From: Epichloe hybrida
Lineage: Eukaryota; Ascomycota; Sordariomycetes; Hypocreales; Clavicipitaceae
NCBI GenBank assembly: GCA_019022495.1
Contig: JAFEKR010000002.1
Span: 1,488,001 to 1,552,000, forward strand
Direction of reading: 5' to 3'
DNA length: 64,000 bases
Shown: positions 1 through 11,476 of the stretch, in pieces
How positions within the stretch are numbered: position 1 is the first letter of the stretch
Layout: every line of letters starts with the position of its first letter
Position numbers and translations under genes: made by a program
Notes under the pieces: generated by a model
The model's input: only the letters and a program-made list of their open reading frames with translations
Told to the model about the DNA's origin: nothing
The model's database searches: none

Positions 1-1222
1 GGTGAAAGTGGCCATGGTAAGGTGAGATGGGCATCTGTGGGCGAGCAATCTCTGGGTGAATGGGAGAGGAATCTGGAGGGAAAGAAATCGTGTCAGTGGC
101 CTTGGCTGTGAGACTCATTGTCGTCAATCAACACGACGCGGGTCGCGACGGATGGGCAGGGCAGAACATCAAACGGCACAAAAAAAGAAATATGATGTTG
201 GAAGTTGGAAGCTGGACGGAGGTAAAGCCGAGGCGGAGATGGTGGCCAAAGCGTCCGAGAGGGAGCCAAACCGGGGAAGCCCGGCGTTGGGCGCGCCATG
301 GAGCCAGGGGCCAGGGGCCACGGGGCAGGGGGCAGGCCGGCGCAAGGGTGGGGGGGATGCAGGCCGGCCAGACAGAGACAACCAACTGTATCTCGCAGGT
401 TTGTCACTCGTTCAGTTGCGGTTGCAGCAGCAGTTGCGGCAGTTGCGGCCAGGCGACCTCCCCTGGCCCGCACTGCAGGACGGAGAAGCCGGGCCCGTCA
501 CACAAAAATACACTGCCTCTCGCACCACCGCGGCGGCATGGAGCCACCTGCATCGGCCAAGCCCGCCACGCGAATGCCTGTCTCAGGTATGGCTTGCAAG
601 ACGGCAGCGGGATCACCGAGCCTCCCGGGAGAGAGAGAGAGAGAAGGGAAAATCCAAGGCAAAGCCGGGCAAGGGCTGAAATCATATCAAGGACGCGCAA
701 CAAAAAAAGCATACATGCATGCGCTTTTAACTTACCGACAAAGGATTTTGGCTGCGCGCCAAAGTCGAAGGTGGTGTAGTCGTCCATGCCATTGTGGTAG
801 TACTTTGTGCCATTCATGTAGTCGCTACCCACGATACTGGGCTGGAGGCTCATTGTGTTGGTGCTGTTGTTGTTGTTGTTCCAATCTGAGACTCCCAGCT
901 GTCCGTGATTCGATTGCGGTGAACCGACTGCTGACGAGGGCGCAGAAGGAATAGATGCTGCGGAAAGGCCAGACGATAACATGTCGTCTGTGTAGACACC
1001 GGGAGATGGATGACCCGTCAAGATGTAGCTCGAGGTCTCGGCATATAGCGAGGGCTCAAATCCCACTGAGGTTGTGGCAGCTGGATATGACACGCCCATG
1101 TCCATGGGGGCCGCGGAAGCGAATGTGTTTTGAGGGGGTTCGGGATAGCTGTTGAAACCGTCGTTGTGCTGCTGTTGTGGGAACAGGCTGATGGTATAAG
1201 ACTGCCCGGCCATGGAGGCCAT
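1..1222 (-). CDS. N-terminal part of an unidentified low-complexity protein (runs off the window edge)
   Basis: The first exon runs from the ATG at 1222 down to 736 (162 codons plus one base) and ends at a consensus GTAAGT donor. A long intron (735-73) follows, with a CTGAC-like branch site and a CCTCCAG acceptor. The next exon starts at 72 and leaves the window in frame, encoding DSSPIHPEIARPQMP and onward. The visible protein is rich in Ser, Gln, Asn, Pro and Tyr, with an Asn run near residue 115 and no recognisable domain. That composition resembles the disordered N-terminus of a fungal transcription regulator, but the DNA-binding part, if there is one, lies outside the window. A second in-frame Met at residue 4 could also start translation. 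I cannot name the family. The exon pair itself is well supported by its splice sites and open frame. Confidence 0.6.
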
Positions 1223-3191
1223 GATGTGATCGAGTTGAAAATCGGTACAACCAGTCTGTGGAGGGTTCAGTGCCGTGCTTGAGGGTGTGGGATTCCAAGC
1301 TTTACATAGGCGGCTAGTGCTTGCTCACGCCGTCGAGAACACTTACGCTGGAACAACTAGTTTCCATTCCACGCTCGCGGAGCGCCGGTGGTTGTCTTGA
1401 CTCACGGGGCGGCCGGGTTCCGCTCGTGTTCGGCTGGGTCACAGCGTTGGTTCACTTGAAGAATCAAAATAGAAAGCACAGATTTGCTGATTAAGACAGA
1501 GCAGGTCTTGGCTTTCTACAGTCAGAGGGGGGGGACTGTGTGTTGTTGATAAAGCCGGAAGGATCCAAGATCGGTGGACGGTTGTGTGTGAACTGGTATA
1601 AGTGAGAGAGCGTTGCGAACGTCGGCGTCTCTCCTCTCAGCGAAAGGCGTGCAAGAATATTTGATCTCTTCGGAAAATACAGGTAACGATTGACCGTTGA
1701 AGTGATTCAACGAGATGTTTGATGGCTTGTTGGGTCATAGAAGGCTGACAACATCCATCATGCAGATGGGGGCCCAGAAGTAGATATAGGCGACATCATG
1801 CCGTCGTAACAAAAGACGGATTGTCCACCCCAGGGCCCAGCCAACGGACGGGGATCTACTGGGAGAAGGTCGAGATGACAACGGAGTAGTCGAGTTCGGA
1901 CAAGGCGGTAGGGCAGAAGGAGGACGCCGCCAGCCTCATCCGGGAGGGGCCAGGGTGTGCGCGCAAACAAAGCAAGGCTCCGTTTTGGCAAAGGAAAATA
2001 AGGATTGAGGAGGCATCTCATCTACTCCGTATCCCGCCAGTTGAGTTGTCGTTGTCCAGGGACCAGGGGCGTACGTCTTTCCTGGTTCTCGGCCTGGTGG
2101 GCTGGCTACTTCGGTATTCAATCGAGAGCGTCGTCTTCTGGGGGAGGAAGGCGTTTGTCGTTTGGAGCTTCCTGGGCGTGGCCCGTCTTCTTACGAGGAG
2201 GGCGTGTGATGAACCGGGTCCGGTCCAGCGCAACGAACTGCATCAATGCGACGATGATCTCCTTGCGTGCGTACCGCTACTTGTCGTGTCACTCACATCC
2301 GGAGTTTTGGATGCTGGGAAGAATGTCCAGTGCGGATGTGGGAGAGCAAGAGATGCTGGAGGGGCGCCTGGAGGGGCGCCTGGAGGGGCGCCTTGGCATT
2401 CAAGTTGCCGAAAACCTCCTTGAAAGTCTTTGCGGCAGCAAGTTATATTGTCTAAAAATACGCGTGGGTCACTTGACGATGGCCTACGATGCCCGTTCCA
2501 CCTTCGCGGTTGTCCAGGTCAGCAACAACCGCAAAGGCCAAAGAGAACGCTGAGCTGATTGCCCATTCGACACGGCTTTCATTAGTGATGTACGCCTCTT
2601 CCGAGTTGAAAAAGACTCATGGCATCTAACGCGGATTTATAATAATGACGGTGCAACATTTGGTCGATGCATCATCATGAGAAGATGAGGAACCCCGGCT
2701 ATCGTCCAAAAATGGTCGTATTTGGAACACGAATCGCCCGGAAATGACCAGCCTCGACTAGATCACGACTGATTCAGAGGAACGATCTTGCGCCTACTCA
2801 GCGGAAGGTACTCTCGCTCGCAATATGTTATATCAAAATGTACATCCATTGCGTCCCTGCAGTTGTCACCACACATGGCACGCCATCCAGGGAACAATGG
2901 CCCTCTCACCAACAGCATCCTATCTGCTATGCGTTATTCGCGGATTCAGCAAGATTCGATCCAATCTCATTATGAAGTGTTCGGTTGGTCCTAGGGTAAA
3001 GATTGTCAACTAGTTGGTTGGGCTGGGTGAAACATTTGATGCTTCCCGGGAATTGCAGTGCCATTTTGGAGTCAAGCCATCGGAGACGGGTGTGGCAATG
3101 CCATCAAGTATGCAACGAGATTTCCCTTGGCAGCCGAGCTCTGCGTTGAGAAGAGAACAGAGACAATATGAGCAGAATCGAGGTACGGGGG
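1223..3191. other. Gene-free stretch upstream of the edge gene
   Basis: No convincing gene is seen here. The stretch probably contains the promoter and leader of the minus-strand gene that starts at 1222. It holds a 12-bp direct repeat in three copies (2356-2391) and one copy of the TACTCCGT motif (2023-2030). Open frames of up to 182 codons on the plus strand look like chance products of GC-rich DNA. Confidence 0.5.
2356..2391 (+). repeat. Three tandem copies of a 12-bp unit
   Basis: The unit CTGGAGGGGCGC occurs three times head to tail without mismatch. Read in one frame it gives repeated EGRL, but no surrounding gene is supported. Confidence 0.9.
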
Positions 3192-3540
3192 TTACAGCAC
3201 GATATGTCCCAAGATGGATTGATAATGCAATTGAAACGATCGCCGCATCAGATACCCAACTCTTCGGCCCCCACCCATCTTTGTTAGATCCACACTTGAT
3301 TCATTCATCTTCGTCTTTGGTGCTTGGGTGTACGGATTAGCGGGTACGAAATTTGGCACCGTGTGGAGCGAGCCGCTTGTGAAGTCACGAGACAAGTGAG
3401 CAAACTTCTCAAGAGACTGGTAAAGCCCTGGATCGCGCGACCCTTTCCAGTATGGAGCAGCATCTCGTCGCGCATTGAGAGAACGGGGAAGACGCTGATG
3501 AAGGCCGATGTTCTCTTCAAGCACTGCCAGCACGCAGAAA
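3192..3540 (-). pseudogene. Orphan exon-like fragment, possible gene relic
   Basis: A minus-strand open frame of about 115 codons ends at 3192. It has no ATG near its 5' end and instead begins directly after a plausible 3' splice site (CACTTGTAG, ending at 3541 on the minus strand). The predicted peptide has ordinary protein composition, including segments such as DAAPYWKGSRDPGLYQSLEK and HTVPNFVPANPYTQAP. This looks more like coding sequence than the surrounding DNA. No upstream exon can be found, because the 3' end of ATP9 lies only about 390 bp away. It may be a terminal exon left from a truncated gene, or chance. I do not recognise the family. Confidence 0.3.
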
Positions 3541-3928
3541 CTACAAGTGAATGACTATGTCAGTCACGCCAATTCGACTCGGAAATTATGGTAAATTGTA
3601 TTTGTCGAACAAAGGGAAAAAAAACTCTTCATTTGTCGAAGAGCCGAGATGAATGAGGCCTTTAGTTTATTTTACAAGTCAATTCCTGGGAGGAATTTCG
3701 CCGAATACTAATGCCGGCTCTATCACGCAAAAACGACGTCCGTTTGTTCTAACGTCGCTCCCAATTCTAAGCCCTCTATAATGCAATCCCCCCTTTTTAT
3801 ATCACATAGGATCACGGTCATGCTTGTCAGCTGATCACCTTCGAACTTCATGTCGGGTTACATGAAGTTCGACGCCGGATATTAGAAGGCCGTCGAATGG
3901 CAGCCGTCTTCTCCAATGAAGGAGACGT

Positions 3929-4574
3929 TTAAGTCTGGTCGACATGTTAGTTTGGTTGTGACAATGGACAGATCAATACTAGAGGGAAAAGTGTTGACGT
4001 ACGAACTTGGCCATAAGGGCAACCATGAGGTCGAAAAGACCGATGGCTTCGACGAAAGCGAAACCCAAAATGGCATAAGAGAAGAGCTGGCCACGAAGAG
4101 CAGGGTTACGGGCAACACTGTTCAGGAGAGCGGCGAAGACGAGACCGATACCGATACCGGCACCAGTCAAACCAATGGCAGCGGAGCCCATACCCAGGTT
4201 CTTAGAGACCTCGACCATAGCCTGGGCGATCTCAGAAGAGTAGGCACGGCGCTGGACCTGGAAAGCATTTCGGGAAGTGGACTGCAGGAGAGTGGTGGCC
4301 TGCTGACGCTTCAGGGTCTGAAGAGGGCTGGCAGAGCCTTCAAAGCAACTGTTAGCTGACTGCAGGAGTCAATTGGCTTGCCAGCGGCTCAACATTTAGG
4401 TTTATTGTCGATATACGGAGGCAAGAAATGTCTTGTTCTTTCTCGATTCGGTTCGTGCTTACCAGTGATGGTGCGCTTGCCAGCGGCAGCAACGTTGGCA
4501 CGGATGGCAGGGCGAGCAGCCTTGGTGGCCATCTGGGTAGCCAGGCGAGAAGCGAAGACACGGGTGGCGGCCAT
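3929..4574 (-). CDS. ATP9: ATP synthase subunit 9 (c-ring), nuclear-encoded mitochondrial precursor
   Basis: Three exons join exactly: 4574-4463, 4337-4003 and 3934-3929, giving 150 residues. Exon 1 encodes an Arg/Ala/Ser-rich mitochondrial presequence ([15 protein letters not shown]). Exon 2 completes the presequence up to the [11 protein letters not shown] cleavage region, then encodes the mature proteolipid, with two membrane helices and the Gly-rich [14 protein letters not shown] stretch. The conserved proton-binding carboxylate lies in the [10 protein letters not shown] segment. Exon 3 consists only of the last codon (Thr) and the stop, which restores the ...AKFT C-terminus found in Neurospora subunit 9. 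The protein forms the rotating c-ring of F1Fo ATP synthase in the inner mitochondrial membrane. The donor sites are GTAAGC and GTACGT. The gene is in the nucleus, as is usual for filamentous ascomycetes. Confidence 0.97.
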
Positions 4575-7076
4575 TGTGATTATGGTTGTGAGGGGAGAGT
4601 GGTGTTGAAGGAGAATTATTTTGCGAAATTGGGAGCAAAATTGAGGATGGGAGAGAGCTGTGAGCTGCGGAAGAGGTGGGAAGAGAAGGAAAAAGTTTGG
4701 ACCTGGGAGGGAAAGCAGAAAAAGGTTCCACTGTGGGAGGACGGGGCCAAAGGGGGTTCGAGTGTCAGCCGGGGCAACAAGCACAAGCACAACAAGCAAC
4801 GATGCTGGCTCGGAGAAGCAGAAATATGAGGCAGCGAGATTTTGTGCGAATGTGGACGGAGTGACCTGTCGGGGGAAGCCGGGTGGGTACACTTTCAAGC
4901 TGTGATGACTGGGGGGGTGTACGAATGATGAGCCAGAAAGCAGATTCACGGCCTGAGGCGTTTGCTGGTAATTGCTTTGTGGTTGTGGACCATGAATCAT
5001 GAACTGGATGGCTCTTTCAGTTGGCGCGGAAAATCTGGCGAGAAAACTGCGCTTGCGAGGATATCGAAAAAGAAGAAACAGGATGATGGAACCAACAACT
5101 TCTCCGACCTAAACGTCAACAATTGCACTCTAAGAACCATTCATCATTACTCAGTACACTGTACGGATTACGAGTTTCGATGGCCCTTCGGCCTTCGGCC
5201 ATGTCGATTGCCTCAGGCCGTACGAAGAAAAGGGGGGACGCGAAAATATGCAGTGGATATGGCACTGTAGTTGTCTGAGGCATTGAAAAAAAAAAAAAAA
5301 GCCCGATATCGAGTTCGATAAAGCTCTGAGCGCAGGTACCGGATCTGGAAGGCTGCAGATCCACAACTTTGCGAGTTGAGACAGGGTGAGACCCACTTGG
5401 CGGCTGCCGTTGATGGATTATTATCCTGGATATGACAGAGCGTAAAACGACAATTTCCAGCGAAGTACGCCTAACACGTGGGTGGGCCTCTCGAGTCCGC
5501 ACGGGGGGGGGTGGTGGATCATGCTACATGGAACAGGAATGCTCGGCGGAGAGAGCTCATCTGCGTCTGACCGAAAGGGGGCGATAAGAAGGCCCGCCTG
5601 GAATTTGTTTACGCCCGAGATGAATGGGAACGAAGCGGATGAGACGCCCAGCGGGCGGGAGAGCATCAGGACGCTGCGGGCGCACATGATTCATGGGGCA
5701 AAGTTGAGGAGAAGAGAGAGAAATATATATAAAGAGCCGCCCGAGTCCCTTCTCCGTACTGTCCGTACATCCCGGCCACTGCGCGGTCAGATGCCCCGAG
5801 TCGAAGCGACAACGAGCGAGGTTGTTTTGCCCAAGCTTACATATGCTTCATCGACAAGCACAAGTCAATCAGTCACGAGCCGAGACACAAGGGCATTCTA
5901 TCGGCATGCATCGCAGCCAGGTGGGAGGATGACATTGTGCTGCCGAGGACGAAAATTTGTCCGAAGGGAAAATGGCCAAACACAGCGAATTTGCCACGGT
6001 CGAAGTGCTACACCAACGAAGCCAATTTCGCCTTCCCCTCGGTACTACAGACATCACGGCAGGAGTGATGGCCAAAATCGAGATGACGGTCCACCGGTCG
6101 GATATTCGAGCATTATTTCGTCGGTTTTGCCGACCCCAGAGCCGCGGTCCGGCCCAATGACACCTGGGCTGATATCATGTCCACCCTGGTAATGAATGAC
6201 AGATAGCCTGGCAGCGCACGCCAGCGCACGCCAGGGTTACAGCCGAAGATGAACAGCGCCGAGCATTCGGGGGCTAACATTTAGGTGTTTAGGTGCAGCA
6301 GGCCACAGTGGTATGCCGCACCTGCAAAATGACGCAGCCGTCACGGTGATTGCATATTACCCCCTGCAGGCGGCTGGTGGCTTCGATTTGTTTCCAACAT
6401 GTATTGACCGCTAGGCGAGCCTGTGATAATATCAAGCAGACCAGATCTGACAGGGACGTGGCTGCGTGGCTGCGTGGCTGCGTGGCTTGCGACTTGTCAT
6501 CGTATGTATGAGGACACGGTTGCATAATAAGTGGCCCCCTCAAACGTTCAAGCTTGTTGTGCAACCGTGTGCAAGCCAGTGACGAGAATTTCTCGGCGGG
6601 CAAGTCAGTCACGCCATCATGTCCACAGTCCAAGCCAGTGCAGCTGATTCCCCAATGCGGACAGCAAAGCCCATCCATCCGTCAACTCTGTCGTCATTGA
6701 CGCCCACGAGCTGAAACGTCAAGCCAGAATCATCCGTACCCTGCCTTCGCCTGCTGTCATGGCGCACGCACGACGGCATTCCGTCCCATCACCGTCTCGG
6801 CTACAGGGTATGCAGTGACTAGGTTTCCCATCCGATGTTGGCGTCCGGGACTGTGGCCGCCGGACAGAGCGGTGACATTTATTTCAGAATTTCATCTGCG
6901 ATTAGTTCCAGCGCAATCGTTCCTTTAAAATAATAATGATAATGATGATAATAGGGTATCATGAAAAAGACGGGGGGGACTCCCACCATGTACGCCTGCC
7001 TGCCTGCCTGCCTGACTACCAAGTTCCATGCATGCCAAACCAATAACTCCCTTTCAAGTCCACAGACAATCATCTC
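4575..7076. other. 2.5-kb intergenic region between ATP9 and the MYST gene
   Basis: This should hold the ATP9 promoter (its minus-strand side) and the 3' region of the MYST gene. It contains short direct repeats near 6212-6232 (GCAGCGCACGCC) and 6462-6486 (GTGGCTGC, about three copies), a GCCTGCCT run near 6998-7012 and the motif GTACGGATTAC at 5160. Open frames of up to 236 codons (for example 5482-6192 plus) have biased, low-quality composition, and I do not call them as genes. No RNA gene was recognised. Confidence 0.5.
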
Positions 7077-9217
7077 TCATGCAGAATCGACTGCTTGCTT
7101 AGCACCATCATTAATAGTTTCGCCATCGTTGGCTGCTGCTGCCTTGATGGCGTAGCCCTCCACGAATCCGCTGGGATCGCATGTTCGCTCGAGGCTGATT
7201 CTGTATGTCGCTACGTATCGACGGACAGCTTCCTTGTCCACTCTGACGCGGGGAACCAGCTTCATGGGCGCCGCCTCTGCTGGCTTCTTGTCCTCTGCCG
7301 ATTTGGAGGTTGCGTCTTGCCTCTGTCCCGTCATGTCGGGAGTGTCTGGCCCCTGGCCGCCGCCGTCCCCAGCCTCGCTTTCCTCCGCATCGTCCATCTT
7401 TTTGGGCCTGCCATATCCCATCCCTGCATCCTCGACTACACCCATGTCTCGGAGCACGGATAAGCAATCTTCCACCGCAATCCATGTGCCCTGGCTGCAG
7501 TCATTACGACGAGTTCCTGCGTTGGCGCAATTTCTCCTGGTTGGCTCGGCATCTGCAGTTGTTGCCCTTGCTGCTGAAGTTGCTGGGGTTGCGGGAGTGG
7601 GTGTGCTTGATGAGCCGTGGCGTCGAGGCCCAACAACCACCGCGAGATTTCTCCAGACCAGAACCTCATGTAGCCTTTCTTGCCGAGATCGGATATCGGC
7701 TTCTCGGGCCCGCCGAGAATGCCCTCTCGCCTCGAAATCTCGTACGAGGCACCCATCAGTAATGCTCCGAGGCCCTTCCGCTGCCATGGAGGAAACACCA
7801 AGATGCATGCCAGATTGTTGTTGTCCCACGACATTTTCTCCTTGGAGAAGAACCCTGTGACTTGCGGTGGATGGCTCTGCACAGGCTCCGTTCCGGGGGC
7901 CACGTGTTTCGGCGGCGGCGTGTACACGAGCAGGAAATAGTTGAAGCCGGTGACGTCGAAGAACACCGACTTGTTATCGAGAAAAAGCTTCGCAAATAGT
8001 GACAGGTTCTGACAGAAGAGCTATGGAGGAGGAAGGCACAATTAGCTCAAGACTGTTCGCACGAATCACGACAAGACAAAAAAAAAACCAAAAAAAAAAA
8101 AAAAAAAACTTACGCCATCCTTTTCGCCATCCACCTCCCAGATGCTCCATTCGCCTTCGTCCTGCACAATTTCCTCCGTGTAACGTACACCTCCATCCCC
8201 TCGCCGTCGTTTGGGCCCTGGACCCCTGCCATGGTATGCGACCAGGACCTTTCTTCGTCCACGAGGGTGCGTGTAGATTTTCCTTCCCGGGACAAAACCT
8301 CTTCGTTCGCAGATTCGGACATGGCCCCGCCACGCCACCAATTCCTTGGCGTACTTGAAACAGCTGGGACAGACATACAGTCTTTCCAGCATTGGCTGCT
8401 GTGTTGTGTCCTTGTCCTTTTTGGAACTTTTCCCGCTCGTATCCTGGCCGGCCTCCTTGCTGCCCGCGCCGTTCCTGGCATTTCCCGAGGCATCGCCCAG
8501 CACTTCCTTCCCATAATAGCTGGGATACCATGTCCGGAAGCACAGATCTCCCAACACAACCTTATCAATGTTGCGATCTGCTCGGGGCGGCCCTCGGTCG
8601 TTGACGGCCAGAGTGGGCGGCTTCGGCGGCGGGACTGGTGTTACTACTGGCGGTGCTGGACGGCGATCCAGTCGGGGTGGCATTGCAGAGGGACCATGCG
8701 GCCTCAGCAAGGACGACTGGATTCTTCCAGGAAGAGGAGACTGCGGCACATGGTATGTGATCTCGGGAGCGACGAGATCAGACGGGCGGACATTCCCCTT
8801 GGTGGCTACGCCCGACATACTCGGGACGGGCACCGGTGACTGGACAGGCGCAGAAGGAACTTGTCGAGGCGGAACAGCAGTTTGTGGTCGTTCACGATGG
8901 CGAGCTGCTGGCAGGCCTGGAGGCGTTGGAATCGGCACAGGGGTCTGTGGTGAAGACGCAGGCCCGGTCGCAGTTGAATCTGTGACTGGAAAAGCCGTCG
9001 TCGAGGCAGGAATTTCTGTTGTCGGTTGAGTTGGTTGATGAGGCTGCGAGGCTCGGGCAGAGGCTCCAGTCGGGCCCGCCACGGCAGGACATGGAGCAGC
9101 TTGTTGAGCCACCTTGGCCACAGACGTCAGAGGCAGCGGGGGTATGACGGGTGTTTGGCGCGTTGCACGACGCGTCAAGGAGACTCTGTCTTCCGGTCGT
9201 TTGCGTTTCGGGGGCAT
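7077..9217 (-). CDS. MYST-family histone acetyltransferase with an apparent reading-frame break
   Basis: Exon 1 (9217-8114) starts MPPKRKRPED and has a long Pro/Ala/Thr-rich tail. It then has the MYST entry segment (CFRTWYPSYYG) and a C2HC zinc finger (CPSCFKYAKELVAWRGHVRICER). After a GTAAGT intron (8113-8021), exon 2 continues LFCQNLSLFAKLFLD and FFSKEKMSWDNNNLACILVF. It carries the acetyl-CoA loop PPWQRKGLGALL and SYEISRREGILGGPEKPISD, including the conserved catalytic-region Cys and Glu. Members acetylate histone lysines in the nucleus. The conserved C-terminal part (GTWIAVEDCLSVLRDMGVVE, ending at 7077) lies in a different frame from the catalytic core, with the switch between about 7640 and 7500. 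An intron there or a one-base indel would reconcile the two. There is no chromodomain, so it resembles Sas2 more than Esa1, but the subfamily is not certain. Confidence 0.85.
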
Positions 9218-9465
9218 CGCTCCAAAAAAGTGATCGTGGGGGGACGGGGGAGACGGGGGAGACGGGGGAGACGAGGGTCGGGCGGCCAGGATGCGACGAT
9301 GGAAGCTCGACGAGTGGCATGCGTGGGGCGTGGTGGCGCGGGCGTGGTGGCGTGGGGGGGGGGGCAAGTGCAGTGCTCTCAATCTTCGTGTCGGAGACCC
9401 AGGTACGCAATGTTTACTATTATTAAAAAGACGATAAATTCCTGGAACCGTGCCATGATGCATGC

Positions 9466-10526
9466 TCACCAGCTGCTCGCCTTGGGCAAATGTTGCCCTA
9501 TTCCCAGTCCCTTTTCATCTGCAAACTGCCTCAACATCTTAGTAATCCACTTGTGCATCTTCGGGGACGAAACCAGCTGGATTCGCGCCACATGTAGCGG
9601 GAACAGCAGGATATAAGCCCCGTGGTAGTTTTGCTCTCCATTCATCAGGTAATCCACGATTCGGCAAATCTCCAACGCGTGTGACTCGGGAGTGCCCAGC
9701 CCTGGGAGCAGCAGAGGATTCAGGAACGGCCCATGGCGCTGCCAGACGTGTTCCCTGTTGTTGCCGGCGGCGTCCTCCCGCACTCCTGTCGCGTCGGAGA
9801 GGCGGAAAAGCAGCAGCCTGCCGGCATTGTACATGAGGATCTCAAAGGTTCGCTTCATGCCGACAAAGTTCAGGCACGTGTCGAACAGCGGCTTGCCGTC
9901 GTCGTCCAGGCATGACGTTGTTGTCAGGTTGATCCGCTTCTTCCAACATACTCGGGGATACATGTCTTCCCACTTCCATCGAGCTTCCGACAGGCAATGA
10001 ATGGCATTGAGGATTTTCCCCTGCACCATTGTCCGGAGCGCTGCAACTTCCGCCGCGCTTGTTAGCCCCAGCTCCATCTTTCTGCTTTCTTCTTCCAGAC
10101 TCTCAAAGTCTTCAATGATGCCCGGGAGGTCCACGAATGTATCCATGAGCATGGATCCGGGAAGCTTGGATTCTGGTTGGTGTGCCCACGGTGTCACCTT
10201 CCATTCCGCAGACTCTAGAAAGCATCGTTTCCGCATGATGATGTGAGAAATACCCTGCCATTTCAATTAGCTGGCTTGCTCTACTCTGCGTACACCAGAT
10301 ACCCGTTGCAGATCCTCCTGCAAGCATGAGGTGAAATATAGGACGAAAGTGCTTACCAAAAACGGTCGCTTCACTTCGTATAGTGCATTTGCTGATGGGC
10401 TTTGAAAAGCTTTTGGGCCAAGCATATAAATCTGAACAACGCTTTGCGTCAGTTGAACAACCCCACACGGGAATAATGGCAAAAGGCCAGAGATGGCAGT
10501 ATCTTGTGGTGGCTGTAGTTTCATCT

Positions 10527-10578
<52 letters not shown>

Positions 10579-11476
10579 CAAGTACAGTGCTTACAAGTGA
10601 GGCAACACCCCGAGCATGCTGCAGCCACATGCCATCATCCTTTGAGGACGTAATAAGCTCGTACAGCGACAAGAAATACGCCGTCCAAAGGCTCAGGAAG
10701 CCCTTTGATCTGGCGCATTCTCGGTTCATCTGCTGCAAGTCTGATCGTAGACCAGCCAGGGCTTGTCCATACAATCCAGCAGCATGCATCGTCATCTGGC
10801 CGACCTTGTGGATGCGACTGAAGTATACCTCGGCCACACCGAGACCCGAGACGTAGGCTGTGGTCTGCTTCCCGAAGCTTTCCATGGCAGCACGCATAGT
10901 AGGAGCATCAGACATGCTGGCGGGCTTTTGCTCGAAGCCAATGCGTAGGTTGCTTACAAAGTGGGAGATGACAATGTTGTCTTTGAAGCCGACCAGAGGG
11001 ACCATGGGGGCAGGATTGTTCACGGCCTCCCGGTTCCGCGGCATGACCGCGCCGAGCTGCTGGTTCCAATAGTCTTTGTACTGACTGGCCGACTTTTGAG
11101 ACCGCAGTTCCTGCGTCCCAGGCAATGCCTGGTTGACGAAAACAAACGATTCATCGTAGCCGAGGCATTGGTACGTGCTCTTCTTGCAACGATCACAGAC
11201 GGGCCGGCGTTGATCTGCGCAAAGCAAAAAAAAAAAAGCAAGGTCAGAATGCCCGAGTAATATTTGAAGATTTGAAGATTTAGAAATGGCTCCATCGTAA
11301 CAAGGGGAAAGCCCGCTCGCTCAACGTAACGTACCGCACTTGACCTTTCTTTGACGACATGTCCGACATCCCAGGGTTCGACGCGCCCGCACGTCGAAAA
11401 ATCTTCGTAATTCCTCTCTAGCCGGAACGGTGCGACTGCTTGCAACGGCATTATCACTAATGGGGATGGTAGCCAT
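9466..11476 (-). CDS. Zn2Cys6 fungal transcription factor
   Basis: Four exons: 11476-11335, 11214-10595, about 10524-10357 and 10254-9466, giving about 572 residues. The ATG at 11476 is preceded immediately by an in-frame TAG, which fixes the start. The zinc cluster is split by intron 1: GCRTCRQRKVKC ends exon 1, and DQRRPVCDRCKKSTYQC opens exon 2. The result is the pattern C-x2-C-x6-C-x6-C-x2-C-x6-C near residues 36-64. The rest (for example ARGVASL, LGPKAFQSPSANALYEVKRPFL and ICRIVDYLM) resembles the helical fungal transcription-factor regulatory domain. Intron 2 contains a perfect (TG)24 run. The start of exon 3 could instead be 12 nt later (10512), which also keeps the frame. The target genes cannot be inferred, since the neighbours are housekeeping genes. 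Confidence 0.88.
10529..10576 (+). repeat. (TG)24 dinucleotide microsatellite inside an intron
   Basis: An uninterrupted 48-bp TG/CA tract lies in intron 2 of the Zn2Cys6 gene. It sits just before the 3' splice site on the minus strand, where it takes the place of a normal polypyrimidine tract. Confidence 0.98.

Noticed and set aside
60..779. Plus-strand frames of 207-239 codons at the left edge
   Set aside because: They lie opposite the long intron of the edge gene and are low complexity with high Arg/Gly content.
5482..6192. A 236-codon plus-strand frame between ATP9 and the MYST gene
   Set aside because: No domain, scattered composition and no splice or promoter context; treated as chance.
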